From Erwinia endophytica (GTDB lineage Bacteria; Pseudomonadota; Gammaproteobacteria; Enterobacterales; Enterobacteriaceae), in assembly GCF_009295515.1 (NCBI RefSeq), contig NZ_RQVV01000007.1, positions 1 through 64,000 of the forward strand: 64,000 bases of DNA. The letters are read 5' to 3'. Below are positions 57,923 to 64,000 of the stretch, in pieces. The first letter of the stretch is position 1. Each line of letters starts with the position of its first letter. The notes beneath the pieces are model-generated. The model was not told the DNA's origin. It ran no database searches and saw nothing but the letters and a program-made list of their open reading frames with translations. A program made the translations under genes and the position numbers.

Positions 57923-60586
57923 ATGGCGATTACCAGGAAAAATTTATTTGGAAAACTAGATGCAACGCTATTCAGAAGTATCGAAAGTGCGACGACGATT
58001 TGTAAGTTGCGTGGTAATCCATACGTCGAACTGGTCCACTGGCTCAATCAACTCTGGCAACAGGATGAGAGTGATTTTCGTCTGATTGCCCGTCACTTCG
58101 AAGTGGATGTGGATGCAATGGAGCGAGGTTTTGCTCAGGCATTGACTCGTTTGCCTTCCGGTGCGAGTAGTATTTCTGATTTTTCCTATCATATTGAACT
58201 GGCTATTGAACGCGCCTGGATTTATGCCAGTCTGGAATGTTCCGATAACCGGATCCGTAGTGGCCATTTGCTGATTGCAATGCTGACAACTATGGAGCTA
58301 CGCCGTGCTTTATTTGATATATCTCCTGCACTTGAACATGTTTCTCTTGAGCATTTAACCAATGATTTTGGTTATATCACTCAGTCTTCTGTTGAAGCGA
58401 GCGAAGCCGCAAATGACGGCAGCGTATTGAATGAAGGGGCAATGCCTGGCGAGGCCAGTAATGCGCTGATGAGCCATAAAAACAGCGGTGGTCTGGCGCA
58501 ATACACCACCGATTTCACCGCGTTGGCGCGCGAAGGAAAAATCGATCCTGTGCTGGGGCGTGACCATGAAATTAATACCATGGTGGATATCCTGCTACGT
58601 CGTCGTCAAAACAATCCGTTGTTGACGGGGGAGGCTGGCGTTGGAAAAACCGCCGTGGTTGAAGGGTTGGCTCTGGCTATTGTCGCGGGCAATGTCCCCC
58701 CCGTGCTTTCTCAGGTACGTCTGCTGACCCTGGATGTTGTGGCGCTTTCTGCTGGCGCCAGTATGAAGGGCGAATTTGAGGCGCGGCTGAAATCGGTGTT
58801 GGAGGAGGCGATAGCTTCTCCACAACCTGTGATTTTGTTTATTGATGAAGTTCACACGTTGGTTGGTGCTGGCGGTACGGCGGGAACGGGAGATGCAGCT
58901 AACCTTCTTAAGCCCGCGTTGGCGAGGGGGCAGCTTCGCACCATCGGTGCGACCACCTGGCGTGAATTTAAGCGTCATATCGAAAAAGATCCGGCACTTA
59001 CCCGTCGCTTTCAGGTACTGCAGATTGGCGAACCGGATGAAGAGACGGCAACCTCAATGCTTCGCGGCCTGCTCCCCATGTTGGAAAAACACCACGGTGT
59101 CTGGATCATGGATGAAGCTTTGCAGGCTGCTGTTCGCTTATCTCACCGTTATATTCCCGCCCGTCAGTTGCCTGATAAGGCGATCAGTCTGCTGGATACC
59201 GCCTGTGCTCGAGTGGCTGTTGCTCAACATGTGCCACCGACAGAACTACAGATCCTTAAATTCCAGACTGAAACGGCTGAGACTGAATTATCGCTGGTTG
59301 AAAAAGCGTTGCACTTTGGTAAAGGCGATAGCAGCCGTGCGGCATCTTTGCGCGAACATATTGCCGGGCAGGTTGAAGAATCCCAACGGCTTGAGCAGCG
59401 GTGGCTGCAGGAGAAAGAGCTGGTGTCCTCCATGATCGCTGTCCGACAGGAGCTTCAGGTGCTGGTTGCACAAGACTCACCGGATAACGATCAGATTCGC
59501 CAGCAGCAAAACCAGCTTTCTGTGCTGGAAGTCAGTCTGGAAAGCATGCGTCAGGAGCAGCCGATGGTGCAGGCAGAAGTCAATGCGAGTGTCATCGCCA
59601 GTATTGTTGCCGACTGGACGGGTATTCCTGTGGGGCAAATGATGAAAGACGACATTCGTGCTGTGCTGGCGTTGCCACAGCGGCTGGCAGAACGTGTGAT
59701 TGGTCAGGAATTTGCCCTGAATCAGGTGAGCGAAAGTATTCAGACGGCACGTGCCGGTCTGGCCGATCCGAAAAAACCGATCGGCGTCTTCATGCTGGTA
59801 GGTCCCTCTGGGGTTGGTAAAACTGAAACAGCATTAGCCATTGCTGAGCAGCTTTATGGTGGTGAGCAGAATCTTATTACTATCAATATGAGTGAGTATC
59901 AGGAAGCTCATACAGTCTCATCATTGAAGGGGTCGCCACCAGGCTATGTCGGCTATGGAGAAGGCGGTGTTTTGACCGAAGCGGTTCGTCGTAAGCCTTA
60001 CAGCGTGGTCCTGTTGGACGAAATCGAGAAAGCGCACCCGGACGTGCATGAACTGTTCTTTCAGGTCTTCGATAAAGGCAGCATGGAAGATGGAGAAGGT
60101 CGTCAGATCGACTTCAAAAATACCATTATATTGCTGACCAGTAATGTCGGTAGTGAAATGATCAGCAGCCTGTTTACCGACCCGGACACAGCACCTGATG
60201 CTGAAAGCCTGAAAAAGCTGTTGCATCCAGCATTGTTGAAAACCTTCCCGGCCGCGTTTTTGGGGCGACTGGGCGTTGTCCCCTATTTACCGTTACTGCC
60301 CGAATCTCTGCAGAAAATTGTTCGACTGCATCTTGACCGACTGGGAGCGCGGCTGTTGGAACAGCACGGTGCTAATCTCCATTACCACGATGACCTGGTG
60401 CAATTTATTGTTGAACAGTGTCCGGTGTCTGAGACTGGCGCGAGGATGTTGATCCGTTTCATTGAGCAAAATATCGTGCCGGAAATGGGGCGTCGCATAT
60501 TGAGCAGTGAAGTGGTTATTACAGGGCAGACTATCCGTCTTGAAATGAATAAAGAAAATGGAATTGAGATCATTTTTCAACAATAG
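57923..60586 (+). CDS. clpV: T6SS sheath-recycling ATPase ClpV (TssH)
   Basis: ClpV is a hexameric AAA+ ATPase that disassembles contracted T6SS sheaths. The 887 residues comprise an N-terminal Clp-N domain (about 1-160), D1 with Walker A GEAGVGKT and Walker B VILFIDEVHTL, a coiled middle domain (about 410-530), and D2 with Walker A GPSGVGKT and VVLLDEIEKAHPDVHE. The family sequences QYTTDFTALAREGKIDPVLGR and VADWTGIPVGQMMKDD are present. It is monocistronic or leads into the fimbrial operon, whose first gene starts 112 bases downstream on the same strand. Confidence 0.96.
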   Translation: MAITRKNLFGKLDATLFRSIESATTICKLRGNPYVELVHWLNQLWQQDESDFRLIARHFEVDVDAMERGFAQALTRLPSGASSISDFSYHIELAIERAWIYASLECSDNRIRSGHLLIAMLTTMELRRALFDISPALEHVSLEHLTNDFGYITQSSVEASEAANDGSVLNEGAMPGEASNALMSHKNSGGLAQYTTDFTALAREGKIDPVLGRDHEINTMVDILLRRRQNNPLLTGEAGVGKTAVVEGLALAIVAGNVPPVLSQVRLLTLDVVALSAGASMKGEFEARLKSVLEEAIASPQPVILFIDEVHTLVGAGGTAGTGDAANLLKPALARGQLRTIGATTWREFKRHIEKDPALTRRFQVLQIGEPDEETATSMLRGLLPMLEKHHGVWIMDEALQAAVRLSHRYIPARQLPDKAISLLDTACARVAVAQHVPPTELQILKFQTETAETELSLVEKALHFGKGDSSRAASLREHIAGQVEESQRLEQRWLQEKELVSSMIAVRQELQVLVAQDSPDNDQIRQQQNQLSVLEVSLESMRQEQPMVQAEVNASVIASIVADWTGIPVGQMMKDDIRAVLALPQRLAERVIGQEFALNQVSESIQTARAGLADPKKPIGVFMLVGPSGVGKTETALAIAEQLYGGEQNLITINMSEYQEAHTVSSLKGSPPGYVGYGEGGVLTEAVRRKPYSVVLLDEIEKAHPDVHELFFQVFDKGSMEDGEGRQIDFKNTIILLTSNVGSEMISSLFTDPDTAPDAESLKKLLHPALLKTFPAAFLGRLGVVPYLPLLPESLQKIVRLHLDRLGARLLEQHGANLHYHDDLVQFIVEQCPVSETGARMLIRFIEQNIVPEMGRRILSSEVVITGQTIRLEMNKENGIEIIFQQ

Positions 60587-60697
60587 AATATGGGGGAGGA
60601 AAGCAAATAAAAATCAGATGATCAGCAATGGAAAGGGCAAACACAGGGTGTGTGCGCCGAATGTAATCAATTTGTATTTGTAAATAGGAAAATTTTT

Positions 60698-61234
60698 ATG
60701 CGTAACTTTAAAATGACGGTATGTGCACTGGCTCTGGGTATGGTTTCAGCTTCTTTCGTACAGGCTGCAACTCAGGGGACTGTAGAGTTCAATGGTAAGT
60801 TAATCAACGATACGTGTGTGATTGATCCAGAAAGCGAGAACATCGTTGTGACTCTGCCAACTCTTTCTGTCCAGACCCTGGCTGAAGCAGGCGCTACTGG
60901 TGGTTCAACATCATTTGATATCAAGGTGACTGATTGTCCTGCGGCAATCACCCAGGTTGCAGCCCATTTTGAAGCAATTGGCGGTACTGGCACCGATGCA
61001 GCTACCGGCAATCTGATTAATGATGAGACGACTGACCCAGCCACAAACGTCCAGGTCCGTCTGTATGATACTGATGAGGCGCCACTGGCCTTGGGTAATA
61101 CCGGTACAGCATCTGAGGTCGATACCACTAGCCAAACCGCCACAATGCGTTACTACGGTGGGTACTATGCTACAGGCACCACTACTGCCGGTAATGTACA
61201 TGCTAAAGCTCAGTACACACTGGCCTACCCATAA
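60698..61234 (+). CDS. Fimbrial major subunit (type 1 pilin family)
   Basis: This 178-residue pilin has a signal peptide (NFKMTVCALALGMVSASFVQA) and mature start ATQGTVEFNGKLINDTCVI. The two family cysteines are in NDTCVID and VTDCPAA, and the C-terminal strand AKAQYTLAYP is the donor-groove closing motif with penultimate Tyr. The ATG at 60698 has AGGAA upstream; the frame extends 16 codons earlier without a signal. It is Thr-rich near the C terminus. It is the first gene of the pilin-chaperone-usher operon. Confidence 0.93.
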   Translation: MRNFKMTVCALALGMVSASFVQAATQGTVEFNGKLINDTCVIDPESENIVVTLPTLSVQTLAEAGATGGSTSFDIKVTDCPAAITQVAAHFEAIGGTGTDAATGNLINDETTDPATNVQVRLYDTDEAPLALGNTGTASEVDTTSQTATMRYYGGYYATGTTTAGNVHAKAQYTLAYP

Positions 61235-61258
61235 TAGTCGCTCAATACACTAGACAGT

Positions 61259-61282
61259 AAGAGCGGCCTGAGGGCCGCTCTT
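61259..61282 (+). terminator. Hairpin after the pilin gene (attenuator-like)
   Basis: AAGAGCGGCC and GGCCGCTCTT form a perfect 10-base stem with a TGAG loop, followed only by GTTGAAT. In fimbrial operons such hairpins give more pilin than chaperone and usher mRNA, by partial termination or by protecting the pilin mRNA 3' end. Confidence 0.7.
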
Positions 61283-61376
61283 GTTGAATAATATAATGAC
61301 TTGGTGTTATGGGGAAATAAATCCAGGCTATTCGTGTTGTATTTAATTAAGAGTCAATATTTTATTGGGTAATTAT

Positions 61377-62126
61377 ATGTTTTTTAAAATGGCTTCTTCA
61401 GCTCTTTTGACTTTCTGTCTGGTGGCCAGTAGCCAGGCGGCGATGACAATTAGCGGAACGCGTATCATTTTTCCGGGTAATGAAAAAGAAGTGAATGTCC
61501 GGACAAACAATAAAGGCGCTAATCCGTCATTAGTCCAGGTCTGGGTGGATGATGGCAATGCTAATGCTGATGTTAACTCAATAAAAACACCGTTTATGGT
61601 TACGCCGCCTGTGTATCGGGTTGAACCCGGGAAAGGCCAGAGTGTCAGGGTAATCTATAACGGCATGGCGCTTCCTCAGGACCGGGAATCTGTATTCTGG
61701 TTCAATATGCTGGAAGTACCACCAGTTATGCAAAATGCGGAAAAAGTTGATCGCCTTGAATTGGCGTTCAGAACCAGAATTAAAATATTTTATCGGCCAA
61801 AATCGCTCTCCAGTTCCGGAGTGGGTGAAGTGGATAAAATTAAGTGGGAAATGCTGGGAGATAATACAGGAATTCGGGTAACTAATCCGACGCCTTATTA
61901 TTTGTCTTTCGATAGTGCTGATGTACAACTTGGTGGTAAGGCGGTTGCACTGAATACGGAGATGGTGGCACCTTTTTCCAGCAAAGATTTCCTGTTAAAA
62001 AATAAAGGCAGTGTTGCAGGCCTGACGGGAGTGACCTTCCGGTTATTGAATGACTTTGGCTCTGCCTATAAAGGTCAACTGAATTTCAGCAATGGAAAAG
62101 AATTGGTTTTACAGCATAAAAAGTAA
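61377..62126 (+). CDS. Periplasmic fimbrial chaperone (PapD-like)
   Basis: This 249-residue chaperone for pilin subunits has a signal peptide (SSALLTFCLVASSQA) and mature start AMTISGTRIIFPGNEKEV. The first Ig domain carries TPPVYRVEPGKGQSVRV and the usher/subunit-binding FWFNMLEVPP. The second domain includes KIFYRP and RVTNPTPYYLSFDSADV. The basic residues expected to anchor subunit C termini are present. The ATG at 61377 is used; a TTG four codons earlier is less likely. Confidence 0.93.
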   Translation: MFFKMASSALLTFCLVASSQAAMTISGTRIIFPGNEKEVNVRTNNKGANPSLVQVWVDDGNANADVNSIKTPFMVTPPVYRVEPGKGQSVRVIYNGMALPQDRESVFWFNMLEVPPVMQNAEKVDRLELAFRTRIKIFYRPKSLSSSGVGEVDKIKWEMLGDNTGIRVTNPTPYYLSFDSADVQLGGKAVALNTEMVAPFSSKDFLLKNKGSVAGLTGVTFRLLNDFGSAYKGQLNFSNGKELVLQHKK

Positions 62127-62241
62127 AGGATCGGTTTTAAGCAGCAGAATTAAATCGTGCGGATAAATGTGCAATATTGGAGAGGGAATGCTCAGCCTGT
62201 AAAAAGGCGGCAGCAGCCAACTGGGAAAAGGAGTTTACCAG

Positions 62242-64000
62242 GTGCATCAATCAGAAATGAGTCTACACCATAAACCGAAAGGCACACTGCTGTGCGATTT
62301 TTCACCCAGAAAAATGATAGTCGCGGTAGGTGTTATTTGGGCAGCGATGGTACCCGTGGGATGGGCTGCACTGGCCACATCGACCGAGAAAAATGTAGCT
62401 ACTGAGCCTGCTATTATCCAATTTAATTCATCATTTATGCATGGTGCTGCCATCGATGTTTCCCGTTTTGACAGAGGAAACTATGTTGCACCAGGCAGCT
62501 ATCTCGTCACTGTTATTGTGAATAATGAAAGTCGTGGGAAATATACCATCCGTTTTACGGCACCTACCGGTGAGTCAAGTGCATATCCCTGCTTTACCCT
62601 GGGGGAGATTGAGCGTCTGGGGATCAAACTGGATGCCGTGGTGCAAAAGGAACTGGATCAACAGACTCCCGGGAAAACCGAAGACTGTCATAGATTAGAA
62701 AGCCTGGTTGCCGGGAGCACCGTAAATTATGACAGTGGTGACTTTCTGCTTGCGGTTGTTGTACCGCAGATTAATGTTGCCCATTTACCACGAGGCTATA
62801 TCGATCCTAATACCTGGGATTCAGGGGTAACGGCGGGTTTCCTGGATTATAACACGAACATTTATACTCTGAATTCAGGGACAGGTAAGTACAGCGAACG
62901 CCACAGTACTACCTACACGAATAATATTGGTTTGCAGGCAGGATTTAATCTTGCTGGATGGCGTTTAAGAAAACGGCTGAATGTCAATTGGTCGAACCAG
63001 AGTGGGATGCATACGCAAAACTTACTGGGTTATGCACAAACCGATATTACACGATTAAAAAGCCAGCTTACGTTGGGAGACAGCAACACCCGCGGTGATG
63101 TATTTGACAGCTTTACGCTACGCGGTGTACAGCTACAATCCGACGACCGTATGTTACCTGAAGGCGTCCGCAACTATGTTCCTGTCCTACGTGGGAACGC
63201 TGAAACCAATGCCAAAGTTAAGGTGACACAACGTGGACAAACGGTCTATGAAACGACTGTCCCTCCAGGCCCTTTTGAGCTGACTGATGTCGGGGCCATG
63301 GGGTATGGTGGCGATTTGTTGCTGACCATCATAGAGGCTGACGGTAGAGAACGGAGTCAAAACATCCCTTTTTCTGCTCCGCCCATGATGTTACATGAAG
63401 GCATTTCTCAGTTTGGTTTGTCCGTTGGGCAGTTAAAGGACAACGTTTTACGCAGTAGCCCTAAAGTGCTACAGGGTGTCTACCAGTATGGTCTGACCAG
63501 TATGTATACCCTTTATGGTGGTATTCAGGGTTCTGAACACTACCGTGCGCTGGCGATCGGTAATTCTTACAATACGCCTATTGGCGGTTTTTCTCTGGAC
63601 GGTATGTATGCACAAAGTGATCTCCGTGATGATGAGAAGGATTCCGGTAACAGTTTCAAAATGGGTTACAGCAAATATATTGAGCCAACGAATACAAATT
63701 TCACGCTAGCCGCCTACCGCTACTCAACAAAAGGTTTTTATACCTTCAGAGAGGCAAGCATTGCGCGATATGGGACCCGCTACAAGAATTATGAGGCGGA
63801 TTATCGCACTCGGGAAAGGCTGACGTTAACGCTGGGGCAGCGCTTGTGGAACAATGCATATATTAATGCATCCGGTAGCATTTATAATTACTGGGATAAT
63901 CGTCCATCGGCAAAACAGTATTCGTTAAGCTATAACAAATCGGAACGTTATTTTTCCTGGGCGCTTTCGGCTTCTCGTTTACGTTCGGGAAACAGCAAAG
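62242..64000 (+). CDS. Outer-membrane fimbrial usher (partial, runs off the window)
   Basis: The frame opened by the GTG at 62242 (AAAAGGAG eight bases upstream) stays open to the last base, giving 586 visible codons of a family of about 830. After a long N-region and a hydrophobic signal (MIVAVGVIWAAMVPVGWAAL), the usher N-domain begins (IIQFNSSFMHG, DVSRFDRGNYVAPGSYLVTV). The barrel and plug follow (RGVQLQSDDRMLPEGVRNYV, PGPFELTDVGAMGYGGDL, LTSMYTLYGGIQGSEHYRAL). The C-terminal domains lie outside the window. An ATG five codons in is an alternative start. Confidence 0.93.
   Translation, partial: MHQSEMSLHHKPKGTLLCDFSPRKMIVAVGVIWAAMVPVGWAALATSTEKNVATEPAIIQFNSSFMHGAAIDVSRFDRGNYVAPGSYLVTVIVNNESRGKYTIRFTAPTGESSAYPCFTLGEIERLGIKLDAVVQKELDQQTPGKTEDCHRLESLVAGSTVNYDSGDFLLAVVVPQINVAHLPRGYIDPNTWDSGVTAGFLDYNTNIYTLNSGTGKYSERHSTTYTNNIGLQAGFNLAGWRLRKRLNVNWSNQSGMHTQNLLGYAQTDITRLKSQLTLGDSNTRGDVFDSFTLRGVQLQSDDRMLPEGVRNYVPVLRGNAETNAKVKVTQRGQTVYETTVPPGPFELTDVGAMGYGGDLLLTIIEADGRERSQNIPFSAPPMMLHEGISQFGLSVGQLKDNVLRSSPKVLQGVYQYGLTSMYTLYGGIQGSEHYRALAIGNSYNTPIGGFSLDGMYAQSDLRDDEKDSGNSFKMGYSKYIEPTNTNFTLAAYRYSTKGFYTFREASIARYGTRYKNYEADYRTRERLTLTLGQRLWNNAYINASGSIYNYWDNRPSAKQYSLSYNKSERYFSWALSASRLRSGNSK

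Noticed and set aside
57844-58047. 67-codon hydrophobic minus-strand frame overlapping the clpV start
   Set aside because: It overlaps conserved clpV codons in antisense and has no recognisable similarity; its hydrophobicity comes from the antisense of charged residues.

Overview
The window is a chromosomal segment of an Enterobacterales bacterium. It opens with the 3' end of a 5S rRNA followed by murB-birA, the order seen downstream of rrnB in E. coli. It then carries the conserved gor/rlmJ/prlC/rsmJ/uspA/uspB/pitA/yhiN neighbourhood with near E. coli-level protein similarity. The rhamnogalacturonan/uronate gene set, a GPH-family oligouronide transporter and the plant-associated flavour of the accessory genes suggest a soft-rot or plant-associated lineage (Pectobacteriaceae such as Brenneria, Pectobacterium or Dickeya). 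That assignment is inference, because no species-specific marker was compared.

Layout. (1) 1-15.5 kb is housekeeping: rrn end, murB, birA, katG, gor, rnz, rlmJ, a CPBP membrane protease, prlC, rsmJ, uspA, uspB and pitA, then yhiN (15.7-16.9 kb). (2) 16.9-21.2 kb is a four-gene minus-strand operon for unsaturated rhamnogalacturonides: GPH transporter, GH105 hydrolase, KduD dehydrogenase and an RpiB-fold isomerase resembling DhuI. (3) 21.5-27.1 kb holds adhP, a possible 34-codon small membrane protein gene, a secreted alpha/beta hydrolase, and a TonB-dependent receptor with a periplasmic binding protein. (4) 27.3-45.7 kb is a large catabolic locus for D-amino-acid-containing peptides. The first, plus-strand half has a perfect CRP site, dgcN-dgcA, a complete peptide ABC importer with a fused double ATPase, a DmpA/P1 peptidase and a DppA/M55 D-aminopeptidase. 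The second, minus-strand half has a second complete peptide importer ending in an S12 D-aminopeptidase-like serine hydrolase. Divergent from the latter lie an M19 dipeptidase and a LysR regulator. The genes together suggest uptake and dismantling of peptidoglycan stem peptides or other D-peptides.

(5) 45.7-47.6 kb is an AT-rich junction with decayed IS1-family and IS6-family transposase remnants, marking entry into an acquired island. (6) 47.6 kb to the window end is that island. It has a LuxR-type regulator; a minus-strand operon tssF-tssG-tssA-fimbrial adhesin-GlcNAc-transferase-like gene-tssL-ompA/tagL-like-dcrB; a divergent clpV (tssH); and directly after clpV a chaperone-usher fimbrial operon (pilin, chaperone, usher), with the usher running off the window. 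The most unusual feature is this interleaving: a two-domain fimbrial tip-adhesin-like gene and a GT60/PF11397-like polypeptide GlcNAc-transferase candidate sit in the middle of a partial type VI secretion operon. That operon lacks tssB, tssC, tssE, tssJ, tssK, tssM, hcp and vgrG in this window.

No tRNA gene, CRISPR array, prophage or intact insertion sequence was seen.
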